A stretch of DNA of 64,000 nucleotides from Chloracidobacterium sp. GTDB taxonomy: Bacteria; Acidobacteriota; Blastocatellia; Pyrinomonadales; Pyrinomonadaceae. A program made the position numbers and the translations under genes. The stretch spans positions 730,001-794,000 of the forward strand of contig JADJJY010000002.1 of assembly GCA_016706275.1 (NCBI GenBank), in the 5' to 3' direction. This document shows, one piece after another, positions 56,501 to 64,000 of the stretch. Under the pieces are notes generated by a model. It made no database searches. It was not told the origin of the DNA and saw only the letters and a list, made by a program, of their open reading frames with translations. The first letter of the stretch is position 1, and each line of letters starts with the position of its first letter.

Positions 56501-56981
56501 GTCCACCGGCTTGATTAAATCCGCACCAGATCTGGTTTTGCCCGCTGATGTTAGTGATGGCCATTTGAAATCCATTGAGATTCGAAAGCCCGCCGACCTT
56601 TGAGATGACAAGAGCACCGTTTGGATACGCCGGCACTACGGTTGGATTTACCCATGCGGCAAGCGTGAACTGATTAGTGACATCAAGAGAATCGCTGTCA
56701 GGTATATCAACTGCGGCTGTCGTTCCGTTAAAACTGAATGCCTGGCCGACCTTGCCGGGAGCGTATGTCGCCCCGCCGATCAGAGAACCGTTATTTGTTC
56801 CAACTGAGTCGTTTGTATTGCCCTCGCCCCGCCACCACGAGATCGTCCCACTCGGTTGAGCAACGCATACCGGTTGCGGCGGCATACCTGCGGCCGTGAC
56901 CAAAATAATTGTAGTTGTGATTATTGTATAAAGAGCGATCCGGCCGATGCGGGATCGTGACCAAATATGATTACTTAATAT
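53574..56981 (-). CDS. LamG-repeat surface protein with shared C-terminal module (paralog 2; start codon ATA)
   Basis: Same architecture as the gene at 37271-40702: four LamG domains, the HEIPLDPVVLPPLPLRTLGL beta domain and the shared C-terminal module. Aligned on the conserved upstream block, the paralog's ATG corresponds here to ATA (56981-56979); the frame then runs open through a signal peptide (ILSNHIW...RIALYTIITTTIILVTAAG). The first conventional start is TTG 56903, which would remove the hydrophobic helix. So the gene either initiates at ATA, is mis-sequenced, or has lost export. Codons at 53912-53944 are out of register with the paralog because of a compensated indel pair. Confidence 0.82.
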   Translation of the reverse strand: MLSNHIWSRSRIGRIALYTIITTTIILVTAAGMPPQPVCVAQPSGTISWWRGEGNTNDSVGTNNGSLIGGATYAPGKVGQAFSFNGTTAAVDIPDSDSLDVTNQFTLAAWVNPTVVPAYPNGALVISKVGGLSNLNGFQMAITNISGQNQIWCGFNQAGGPWAQFSHTGGRVNPGEWTYIACTYDDNAISLYVNGQPVGAAGVGHHTVANTSSHVKIGSDDVGQQFYSGLIDEPMIAGRALSGTELLAIYDAGSAGICPACAPPPSGMVSMWAAENNPFDSLGRNNGVLTNGTTFTSGILGQAFSFDGVDDYVEIPDSPSLDVTRISMSFWFKINQLNRIHELVNKFGPEGSNTIAYGAEIGGNNRVCFRISTDGTLAGLTDLCSTTTLTTDTWYHFAGTYDGSDMKLYINGINEGSVSKSGDIFVSTQNLKLGSYGYHGWFLNGALDEVSVFNRSLSGAEIQAIHNARGAGFCSTCTPAPVGLASWWSGDGIASDIRGFDNGIAEGALTFTAGKVAQGFNFDGSSADIRIPASSGLDVGVRSGMTIDMWIKPTTVTNNPLAEWGSGVTGAHFWLGGSEVPGNLYINLTDTGGNFHVLQSAGGVIAPNEWQHVAMTYDKASGIATLYRNGSIVAGPTNLGSFTPRTNSDLYLGYRVSPAYRFGGLMDEVELLDRALTAEEIQRIVNAGSAGKCKPTAATPPSGQISWWAGDGDGRTLTSTGYNALLYNGANFRVGKVGQAFNFDGIDDYLEVAGNIGSFGGDPFSIELWMRSSNVGNGAYVIGKSYPDGGTGWDIRLHDQKIRLEGTDGWAPSYNWESDQSVTPNAWHHLAVSANASQISVYIDGVLKGTTPRGVISSSPNPFRIGFTTNYGGTPFNGLMDEIALYDRALTLTEVQSIYNAGFAGKLKQEATLVPGMRARGTKRSAVVTNVTIGDATVSFPSVTANGVTHEIPLDPVVLPPLPLRTLGLTYDIATSAQYTDPLTLCFHLPSFTTTEFATLRILHLENGGWVDVTSHRQRTRPLCAVGLTSLSPFAIVTTAPTAAELSIAGRVVTAEGRGIRGAFVTVTGTGGDVRNVATGNLGRYVVDGLNAGETYIVTVRSRRFTFAQPTRVITLNDNVTDADFIGSSGTGREQ

Positions 56982-57099
56982 AGCGTCCTACACCTCCTAC
57001 CTATTCCGCGCCGTGTCGGGCAAAAGGTGTATGGAAAACGCTGCTTCGTGCCTACGAAGTAGTGCACGGTTTGCCTGTTCTACAATAGATCCCGGCGTG
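56982..57099 (-). promoter_or_regulatory. structured leader RNA, candidate translational riboswitch (copy 2)
   Basis: About 96 bases (57004-57099) are identical to the leader of LamG paralog 1, including the CGCCG/CGGCG closing stem, the GGCAAA/TTTGCC pairing, the CGTGC...GCACG hairpin and the anti-Shine-Dalgarno TACACCT facing AGGTGTA. Promoter elements TTGACA (57124-57129) and TAGGTT (57103-57108) lie upstream. Confidence 0.5.
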
Positions 57100-57168
57100 T
57101 CGAACCTAATTTCAGCTTATACCTGTCAAGACCGCGCACAGTGACGCTAGTCACAATTACAATTAAAA

Positions 57169-57204
57169 GAAAAAAGGCTGCGACCATTACGATCGCAGCC
57201 TTTT
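57169..57204 (-). terminator. intrinsic terminator of the right-edge giant gene
   Basis: GGCTGCGA/TCGCAGCC stem (57176-57183 with 57193-57200) with a T-rich run on the minus strand, 32 bases past the stop at 57236. Same sequence as at 40892. Confidence 0.85.
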
Positions 57205-57235
57205 ATTTTATGCAAGCGGGATATCCGCTTGGCGG

Positions 57236-60200
57236 TTATTGCTCGCGTGTCGTCGTCGGTGTGCTGATGAAATCAGCGTCCGCGACGTTGTCGTTAAGCG
57301 TGATGACACGGCTCGGCTCTGTAAAGAAGAACCGTCGTGAACGCACTGTAACCACATACGTCTCACCTGCTGTCAGTCCCGGGACAGTGTATCGTCCGTT
57401 GACGCCGGTCATGACGTTGATCGGCGACACAAGCGAATTGCCCGTGACCGTCACAACCGCACCGCGAATGCCGCGGCCTGTATCGGTCAACACACGTCCG
57501 CCGATCGAGACATCAGCCGATGTCGGAGCCAGGAACTCGAGTCCCCATCCGCCGGCGATACGTCCGACTGCAAAATTAGCAGCGTCGTCGCCGATCGGCC
57601 TCAGCTGGCCCGCGTCGTCGCGGACATAGAGGCTCCATGTGCCATTTGGATTGGTCAGGCCAAAGCCCGTGCCGCCCGAACCAAACATCGTCTGTGCGAG
57701 CGTATTAGGCGTTGAACAGTTTGGCGTGACATACGGACCGCCTGGTGCTGTCGGAGCGAAAACACTATTGCTTTCACAAACCGTCGGCAAGAACTGCCCC
57801 GTCGTCCAAGCACCCGAATCAAGCAGATGGCCACCCGCAAAGTCGCTAAACGTCAGCGTCACAGGTGCCGCCGGATCGATCGGGAACGGTCCGCCGGTGT
57901 CCGCAACGAGCAGATATTTCTGTCCGAGCGGGCCGACCAGCAGCACGTCCATATTGTCCGGGCTGGCGTGCGATATGTCATACAGCGTCACCCGCATCGT
58001 ACCGACGATATTCGGTGCTCCCGCCACAACGATCTGTGACGGATACGGATTTGCAGTCGTCGCAAAGTTCATATCGATCGACGTATGAACCGGCGACTGC
58101 AAGAACTGCGACGCCGTGTCGTTGATATTCAAAACGGCCGTTGTCCGAGCGCCGCCCCCATTATCGGCGACCGGCGGCACCGGCGGTGTCAGTTGCAAAC
58201 CGATCGTTTCATCTGGGATCTCAGGCGGTGCACTCGTATCGCCGCAGATCTTGACCGTCACGATCTTTTCGGTATCGTTGGCGACAAATGTTACGAGTTG
58301 GTTGGTCACCGTCTCATAATCTACGCCCGCCGTGCCACATGTACCTGTTGCTCCAGGCGTAGCCGTACCGCCCGCGACGGTTGAGAAGTTGATCGACGAA
58401 ATGCCCAACGTGCCACCCGAACGGGTTATAAGGATCTGAGCCGTCTGCGATTCGTCCTCACGATAGAGCGGCGAGCTAAACTGCATCAGTGCCTCTACTG
58501 CGTCGGTGTCGGTCGCCGAGTTGTTCATTGTGTCGGGGTCGACAGTACCTGCAGGTGGTGAGACCGCCGCCGTGTTTGAGATGGTGGGACCAACACCCGG
58601 CGAAACCGTCCCACTGGCCGTATAGGTGACCGTCTGGCCCGGTGCCAGAGCGACCGTGTTGTCGTTTATATTGCCGACGCCTGACGCCGCGCACGTGCCC
58701 GTGCCGGAACACGTCCAGGTGACGCCGGTGACGTCAGCCGGGAATATGTCCGTGACCACCGCCCCGGCTACCGCGTTCGGTCCGCCGTTTGACGCAACGA
58801 TGACATATGTCACCGGGCCGCCCGGTATGACCGAAGACACGTTGTCGGTTTTGGTTATGGCAAGATTTGCCTGCGGCACGACGATGATATTAGTACATAT
58901 TGGCCCACTGTTATCCAGCTCTGAACAAGCCGTTCCTGACAATCCACTCGTCGAAGTAAATAGTGACTGTGCGACGCCGAGCGTGGTCATGAGCGGTGTC
59001 GGGGAGATCGTTCCCTCCGTAGCGGTAAACGCGACAAATACATTGGGGATAGTTCCCGACGCCGCCATATTGACGTTTGCCGAATTAAACCGCAGATCCG
59101 CCGTTATGTCTGACGTTCCGCCCTGAATAATATTCGTCGGAGATGCCGTCGTACGGAGAACTATCCACGGAGTAAATGCGACATTTCCAGTGACGGGACC
59201 GCATCCGGCATTGTTTGGCCCGGCGTTGCAGCCCCACCAATTATTCTCAGCCGCGAGCGTTCCGGCCGCTCCGTTGCTGATACTCGCGTTGTTGCTAAAA
59301 AAGCGATTAAAGTGAACGCCGATCGGCTGGCCCGTGATATTGGCGCCGGGATCATTAGGCACCCCTCTGATGCCCACGCCGACGTGAGAATTCTTAAATG
59401 TATTCCCGGTAATATTGACCGGTGACGTGACCGCGGGTTCGTAGAACCGAACACCCGCTCCCCAAGTCGGTACGTTTACCGGATCGGGGTTGGTGATGGT
59501 ATTAAAGAGGTTATCTCTAATATTGAGGTTACCCGAATCGTGAACCACCAGAATGCCGTAGTACTGGACATTGACAAACTGGTTTCCCGAGATCGTTCCC
59601 GAGATCTTATCCAGATTAAGGGCACCTGCCGCAACATTTATCCAAACATTATTTGTGATGGACACCGGCGACCGGTTCGTACCAACGTTGGTGCCGACGG
59701 CGATAACGTCCTCCGTCAGAGCCGACGTGATATCGACAAAACGGTTGTCGTCGATCGTCAGGTTCGGCGTTTCGAAATACATACCCGGGTCATGCGACGC
59801 GGTAAATATATTTTTCTTGAGGCTGATCGAGTTGTTTGGCGCGTAGGCATTAATTGCCGCCGCTGTGCCGTCAAACTTAAGCCCCTCGATCGTCACGGTA
59901 AACGTTGAAACGTCGAGCCGGAACACGCCGTTCGGCGACATGCTCGTGCCCTGGCTCGTAACGACTGCCTCGGCAACCCGTGAGCCCGTGTTTGGGCTAA
60001 TCGCTGCGTTCGGTCCCGTAACCCTTACCGACTTGGTAAGGTTGATCGTATTGTTGCTTTCCGAATACGTACCGGCGTTAACAATGACCTGTCCGCCGTC
60101 GGCGACACCGTTGACGCCGCCCTGAATGGTGGCAAAGGCGTCATAGCCGATCGAGGTTGCCGGCCCCGCACCGTCCGGATCGGTCCCGGGTGTGCCGGTA

Positions 60201-61285
60201 AAGGCCGGATCTACATAAACGACCGGTGCCTGAACAAATGCCCAGTTAAGGTTATTGCCCGCGTTGACCGAGTTTGTCGGTGCGATCGGGCTGCCGCTCA
60301 AAGCGTTACTGTCCTGTGCGTCAACATAGCCCACCGATTGGCTTGGGGTGGCTTTGAGGTTCCATTGCGTTCCCGGCGCTGTCGAGCGAAGTGCCAGCAG
60401 ATTGCCGGCTGTGCCCGTTAGCGTAAGTGCTCCGGTTACGGTCGTCGTGCTGCCCGCGGTAAAGTTCATCGTCTGCGGGGACGCGGCTGTTTTGGTGAGG
60501 TCAAAAAACGTCGTATCGCCGGTAAGCGTCTGGCCAGTCCCGCCGTTAAACGTGACGCCAGAACCGTTTGCCGTAAATCCGGCGAGAGCGTTGCTATTTG
60601 TCCAATTGCCGCTGACCGTTATCGGGCCGGAAAGCGAGAGGTTCGCTGTCGGGTCCGCGTCGATCTGCACATTGTTGTAGCTGGTCGCACTGGTAAACTT
60701 ACCTGATTGGACCCGCATCAGGCCGGTAACGTCCAATGTGCTGCCAACCGCTGACACTCCGCCTGCTCCCGTGTGGTTGATCGTCAGGTTGTTGAACGTA
60801 CTTGTCCCGGCGATCGTCTGCTGAACACCGGCTCCGTTAAAGATCACGGTGCTCCCGCCCGCGGTAAAGGTGCCTGTATTGGTCCAAGGACCGCTGACTG
60901 TGACGGTGCTGTTGTTTGCAATAAATGTCCCGCCGGGAATATACACGATAGTTGCGGTAACGGCTAAGTTGTTCACCGACGACGTGTCAAAGGTTCCCGA
61001 TGCAACATTCAATATCACCGCTCTCAACGCTCCCGAAACACCCGTCAATGTTGCCGTGCCGCTCGCCTTATTGATCGTGATTGCTCCAAACGCTTTGCCC
61101 GTTCCAGAGCCGCCGGTTGCGATCGACTGTGCACCCGTGCCATTGAATACTACGCCGATGGGTGGTGTTCCAGCCTGAAAGCTGCCGCCATTGTTCCAGT
61201 TTCCACTGAGCCGCCGCCGCTGACAATTATACCGCCGTAACCCGGAACGCCGTTTTCGATGCCTTGGTCGCCCGCCCCGGCCCAC
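57236..61285 (-). CDS. giant modular surface protein at right edge, C-terminal part (frame-disrupted)
   Basis: Main 3' segment of a gene that continues through 61150-61563 and 61493-64000. Its first ~30 codons (arginine-rich) are out of frame; real sequence starts at SGNWNNGGSFQAGT. Modules: repeated FNGxGxQ solenoid strands (to ~330); a beta-helix (VYVDPAFTGTPGTDPDGAGPA..., ~345-700); a domain resembling the giant protein's pre-PKD region; DUF11 (LAITKTDNVSSVIPGGPVTYVI); Calx-beta (QFSSPLYREDESQTAQILITR); a P-domain-like module (MRVTLYDISHASPDNMDVLLVGPLGQK); and the shared C-terminal module. The order from DUF11 to the end parallels parts of the 6062-residue protein, so the two are related. 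Confidence 0.87.
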   Translation of the reverse strand: MGRGGRPRHRKRRSGLRRYNCQRRRLSGNWNNGGSFQAGTPPIGVVFNGTGAQSIATGGSGTGKAFGAITINKASGTATLTGVSGALRAVILNVASGTFDTSSVNNLAVTATIVYIPGGTFIANNSTVTVSGPWTNTGTFTAGGSTVIFNGAGVQQTIAGTSTFNNLTINHTGAGGVSAVGSTLDVTGLMRVQSGKFTSATSYNNVQIDADPTANLSLSGPITVSGNWTNSNALAGFTANGSGVTFNGGTGQTLTGDTTFFDLTKTAASPQTMNFTAGSTTTVTGALTLTGTAGNLLALRSTAPGTQWNLKATPSQSVGYVDAQDSNALSGSPIAPTNSVNAGNNLNWAFVQAPVVYVDPAFTGTPGTDPDGAGPATSIGYDAFATIQGGVNGVADGGQVIVNAGTYSESNNTINLTKSVRVTGPNAAISPNTGSRVAEAVVTSQGTSMSPNGVFRLDVSTFTVTIEGLKFDGTAAAINAYAPNNSISLKKNIFTASHDPGMYFETPNLTIDDNRFVDITSALTEDVIAVGTNVGTNRSPVSITNNVWINVAAGALNLDKISGTISGNQFVNVQYYGILVVHDSGNLNIRDNLFNTITNPDPVNVPTWGAGVRFYEPAVTSPVNITGNTFKNSHVGVGIRGVPNDPGANITGQPIGVHFNRFFSNNASISNGAAGTLAAENNWWGCNAGPNNAGCGPVTGNVAFTPWIVLRTTASPTNIIQGGTSDITADLRFNSANVNMAASGTIPNVFVAFTATEGTISPTPLMTTLGVAQSLFTSTSGLSGTACSELDNSGPICTNIIVVPQANLAITKTDNVSSVIPGGPVTYVIVASNGGPNAVAGAVVTDIFPADVTGVTWTCSGTGTCAASGVGNINDNTVALAPGQTVTYTASGTVSPGVGPTISNTAAVSPPAGTVDPDTMNNSATDTDAVEALMQFSSPLYREDESQTAQILITRSGGTLGISSINFSTVAGGTATPGATGTCGTAGVDYETVTNQLVTFVANDTEKIVTVKICGDTSAPPEIPDETIGLQLTPPVPPVADNGGGARTTAVLNINDTASQFLQSPVHTSIDMNFATTANPYPSQIVVAGAPNIVGTMRVTLYDISHASPDNMDVLLVGPLGQKYLLVADTGGPFPIDPAAPVTLTFSDFAGGHLLDSGAWTTGQFLPTVCESNSVFAPTAPGGPYVTPNCSTPNTLAQTMFGSGGTGFGLTNPNGTWSLYVRDDAGQLRPIGDDAANFAVGRIAGGWGLEFLAPTSADVSIGGRVLTDTGRGIRGAVVTVTGNSLVSPINVMTGVNGRYTVPGLTAGETYVVTVRSRRFFFTEPSRVITLNDNVADADFISTPTTTREQ

Positions 61286-61563
61286 TCGACCGTGAGAGCC
61301 GTCACGCCAAAGGTGGCAAATCTATATTGGGTCGAAAACGGATTTGGAGCCAGGCTTGTTACCTGCACCTTGCCGTTGCCGGTGATCGTTCCGGCATTGC
61401 CGGCGCTGTTGATCTGTACGGTAGGCGAGCCGGGTGTAAAGAGCGTACCGGCGCCATTCATATTAAACGTGCCGCTGACGTTGAAATTACTGTTAAAGGT
61501 GACAGCCGCTGTAGTGTTGCTGTCTGTTAAATTGGTAAAGCCGGTTACCGACGAGAGTTCCAT
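61150..61563 (-). CDS. middle segment of the right-edge giant gene, between two frame disruptions
   Basis: This frame carries genuine coding sequence (TNLTDSNTTAAVTFNSNFNV, FNMNGAGTLFTPGSPTVQIN, TQYRFATFGVTALTVEWAG, GGIIVSGGGS), the solenoid-type repeat found on both sides. It joins SGNWTNNGTL of the upstream frame and SGNWNNGGSF of the downstream frame. Entry needs one base removed near 61540-61565 and exit one base added near 61205-61220, so the net frame is restored. Start and end as given are artefacts. Confidence 0.6.
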   Translation of the reverse strand: MELSSVTGFTNLTDSNTTAAVTFNSNFNVSGTFNMNGAGTLFTPGSPTVQINSAGNAGTITGNGKVQVTSLAPNPFSTQYRFATFGVTALTVEWAGAGDQGIENGVPGYGGIIVSGGGSVETGTMAAAFRLEHHPSA

Positions 61564-64000
61564 TATTGGTCCAGTTGCCGCTGACGGTGATCGGCCCGCC
61601 CAGCGTCACGGTTCCCAACGGATCGATCTGGACGTCCGCATAGTCGCTCGCGCTCGCATAGGTACCCTGCTGGACCCTGAGCAGTCCCGTTACCGCCTGT
61701 CCCGGGTTGCCATTGACCTTGTTATTACCTAAAGCCCCGGTGTTTGCTATCGTTAGGTTAGCCACCGACGCGGGCAATGCGTTTCCGACAAGTTGTATTG
61801 CGGAGCCGTTATAAAGATAGGTCGCACCCGGATCGAACGTCCGGGCCGCTGTCTGGATATTCCCCGTCGGTCCGGTCGTGATGCCGGACGGCGAACCGAT
61901 ACCGAGCGTTGCACCGCTATTCAGCGTAAAGCACCCCGGCCCGGTAAACGTAAAACCACCCATCAGCAGCGTGCCGCCGCTGTTTACAGTTACACAGCTA
62001 TTAACGGCAATGTCACCGGTCACGGTCACGACCGCCGGGGCGTTGACCGTAATGCTGTTGTAAGTACCGCCGGCAACACTGCCCGACGTGCCAAAGACAA
62101 CATCCGGCGTCGCAGCGGTCGTAAAGCTCATTATCGCTCCCAACGATGTGCCCACCGAATTTTGCGCGATCGCGCAGTAGTAGTAAGGCGTGGCAGGGCT
62201 TAGTTCGGTGATCGACTGCTGGAGGGCTGCTGGCACGATGCCTGAGCCAAGTGTTGATCCGCCACTAATCGGTGCCCGTGTGCCAAAGCTGTCGTTGCAG
62301 GTACCGGGGCTGACCGTGCTATATCGGAACCAACCGGTGGTTGCATCACCGCCCGGGTTTACGGACGCGTTCATGGTAGCGGAAATGCCGGTCACGGGCG
62401 CCGCCGAGAGGGTCGCCACCACCGGTGCGCTGGCCAGCGTGTTGAACGTAAGCACTGCACCAAACGCTGTACCTACGGAGTTACGCGCAACCGCGCAGTA
62501 GTAATAGGTCGTTGCGGGCGTTAGCCCGCTTACCGCAAAGGCGTACGCCACCGGTGCGCTGCCGGATCCTAGGATCGAATCCGAACCGCTCGAACTGGGC
62601 ACCCGTGTACCAAAGCTGTCGCTGCAGGTGCCGGGGTCGGACGCACTGTAGCGATAATACCCATAGGCGCTATCGCGATTTGGGTTTGCCGACCCGTTGA
62701 GAGTTGCCCCGCTTGAGCTGATCGCCGTCGCGCTATTGGTCGTTGCGGTCGGCCGGTCAGATGTTGTGAATGAGAGGACCGTACCAAATGATGTACCCCC
62801 GGCGTTCGATGCGATCGCACAGTAATAGTAGGTTGTGCCTGCCACGAGGCCCGTCCCCGCGACGCCATACGGCACGTCCGAATTACCCGACCCTAGATCC
62901 GTACCACCAGTCAAAGGCACGCGTGTCCCAAATGTGTTATTGCAGGTACCCGGATCGGTGGTTGCATAACGGAACCAACCGGTCGTTGCATCGCCGTTAG
63001 GGTTGGCTGACCCGTTCAGCAGCGCCGACGTACTCGCAACGCTCGTCGCGGCTGTTGTTGTGACCGTCGGCGGCGGTGTCGGCGGTGCTAATGCCTGGCT
63101 TGACGCCAGTTTTATATCACTGCCATTTTGGAAAAATACATACCGGCTTCCGAGGCTTCCAACTAAAGCAACCGGGCTGGAACCCGCACCTAGATCGGCA
63201 GGATCAGAAAATCCAGCACCAGCATCTTCGATATATTTGACATTGCCATTTACGTAAGAAACTCCGACCACTCCGCTTTTATAATATGCCGAACCGGCAG
63301 AACCGGCGAAAGAGCTAAGGATAGTCCAAGTGGTATTCAACAAAGCGATATTTTGGGTTCCGCCAATGGTATGTGCAAAATATGCATCGGAACCGTTCAA
63401 AGTTAAGGAATGTCTTGTCAGTCCGTATGCTTGCCATCCAACACCAACCCCCATATCTCCATTGACAGAATTAGATGCAATATTTATTGCGCTGCTACTC
63501 CAAGAAACCTGTCCTCCCCAATTATCAAATGCATAAGCAAGGTGATATTTGTCTCCACTGTCAATTCTAATAACTGGTAAATGATAGTAATTTCCACAAC
63601 GACAACCACCGTCATACCATCCCCACCAATCAAAAATTGGATCACTCCAGGTACCGGCATTATCCTTCACATAGACAACATGCCCTCTTCCGCTTGTTCC
63701 ACCATCATCATAGGCAATGTGGGCGGCTCCGGTACTGTCAGTATCAATACTATAAAAAGCTACTCCGCCGGGTACTACTGTTCTTTCGCTTGCCCAAACA
63801 GCCCCGGTCTTTTTCTTATACTTCAATCCGGAATTTGCATAAATAATATGAATATTATTAGACGAATCAATAGCAATAACAGGGCCAGAACCAGCGGAAA
63901 CCAATTCTGCCTCTCCTAGGTTCTTTTTTATGTAGATATTTCCACCGGATCCATAAGCAGAATAAAGATCCCCCAAACTATCAATAGCCGCATCCAACCC
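61493..64000 (-). CDS. giant modular surface protein at right edge, N-terminal-side part (runs off the window)
   Basis: The frame is open through the right edge; no start or signal peptide is in the window. Order: a propeller-like region with repeats of type VIAIDSSNNIHIIYANSGLKY / SIDTDSTGAAHIAYDDGG (~1-300); three Fn3-like repeats of ~105 residues (each with TGWFRYSTxxPGTCNDSFGTRxP and YYYCAIAxNSxGTxxG); then a G8/solenoid-like stretch (YNSITVNAPAVVTVTGDIAV) leading into SGNWTNNGTL, where the frame is lost. The last ~19 codons are out of frame. Confidence 0.85.
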   Translation of the reverse strand, partial: GLDAAIDSLGDLYSAYGSGGNIYIKKNLGEAELVSAGSGPVIAIDSSNNIHIIYANSGLKYKKKTGAVWASERTVVPGGVAFYSIDTDSTGAAHIAYDDGGTSGRGHVVYVKDNAGTWSDPIFDWWGWYDGGCRCGNYYHLPVIRIDSGDKYHLAYAFDNWGGQVSWSSSAINIASNSVNGDMGVGVGWQAYGLTRHSLTLNGSDAYFAHTIGGTQNIALLNTTWTILSSFAGSAGSAYYKSGVVGVSYVNGNVKYIEDAGAGFSDPADLGAGSSPVALVGSLGSRYVFFQNGSDIKLASSQALAPPTPPPTVTTTAATSVASTSALLNGSANPNGDATTGWFRYATTDPGTCNNTFGTRVPLTGGTDLGSGNSDVPYGVAGTGLVAGTTYYYCAIASNAGGTSFGTVLSFTTSDRPTATTNSATAISSSGATLNGSANPNRDSAYGYYRYSASDPGTCSDSFGTRVPSSSGSDSILGSGSAPVAYAFAVSGLTPATTYYYCAVARNSVGTAFGAVLTFNTLASAPVVATLSAAPVTGISATMNASVNPGGDATTGWFRYSTVSPGTCNDSFGTRAPISGGSTLGSGIVPAALQQSITELSPATPYYYCAIAQNSVGTSLGAIMSFTTAATPDVVFGTSGSVAGGTYNSITVNAPAVVTVTGDIAVNSCVTVNSGGTLLMGGFTFTGPGCFTLNSGATLGIGSPSGITTGPTGNIQTAARTFDPGATYLYNGSAIQLVGNALPASVANLTIANTGALGNNKVNGNPGQAVTGLLRVQQGTYASASDYADVQIDPLGTVTLGGPITVSGNWTNNGTLVGNRLYQFNRQQHYSGCHL

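Overview
The window looks like chromosome of a Gram-negative (diderm) bacterium, most likely an Acidobacteriota of the Blastocatellia/Pyrinomonadaceae type. An LptD outer-membrane LPS translocon shows the outer membrane. The Acidobacteria link is inferred from a TIGR03437-like C-terminus, giant Calx-beta/LamG proteins ending in a carboxypeptidase-regulatory-like domain, and tail-collar/DUF6916 gene neighbourhoods. No rRNA, tRNA, CRISPR array, IS element or integrase was recognised.

Left third (1-17 kb), mostly housekeeping: the 3' part of a secreted PD40-propeller protein with Pro-Thr linkers; ilvE; an unassigned four-gene cassette (Ig-like secreted protein, AmpD-type amidase with LysM and no signal peptide, two membrane proteins); lptD; a sigma-54 response regulator divergent from it; a small lipoprotein; a stand-alone catalytic subunit of a methylmalonyl-CoA-mutase-type enzyme coupled to yraN; a small secreted protein; and a ChaN-family protein sharing a bidirectional terminator with it.

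Middle and right (17-64 kb), nearly all on the minus strand: six very large exported modular proteins, one with an uninterrupted 6062-codon reading frame. They combine right-handed beta-helix, Calx-beta, LamG, PKD, FG-GAP, DUF11, Fn3-like and Cys-rich modules. All six end in the same ~85-residue C-terminal module, a plausible shared surface-anchoring or sorting signal. Between them lie an operon of a tandem GNAT protein, two DUF6916-like proteins (one with a Tat signal) and three tail-collar proteins, plus a zinc-ribbon membrane protein, a small basic exported protein and an Asp-box (BNR) propeller gene.

Main observations. (1) Two paralogous LamG genes share a near-identical upstream block: terminator of the preceding gene, promoter, and a ~115-nt structured leader containing an anti-Shine-Dalgarno, so a candidate cis-regulatory RNA. 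(2) In the second paralog the start ATG is ATA, which would remove its signal peptide from any standard initiation. (3) At least six single-nucleotide frame disruptions fall in four genes between 45 and 62 kb, with none seen in 1-45 kb; a compensated pair also separates the LamG paralogs. These are either assembly indels or real decay/variation. (4) Degenerate 7-bp repeat arrays abut the stop codons of four genes.
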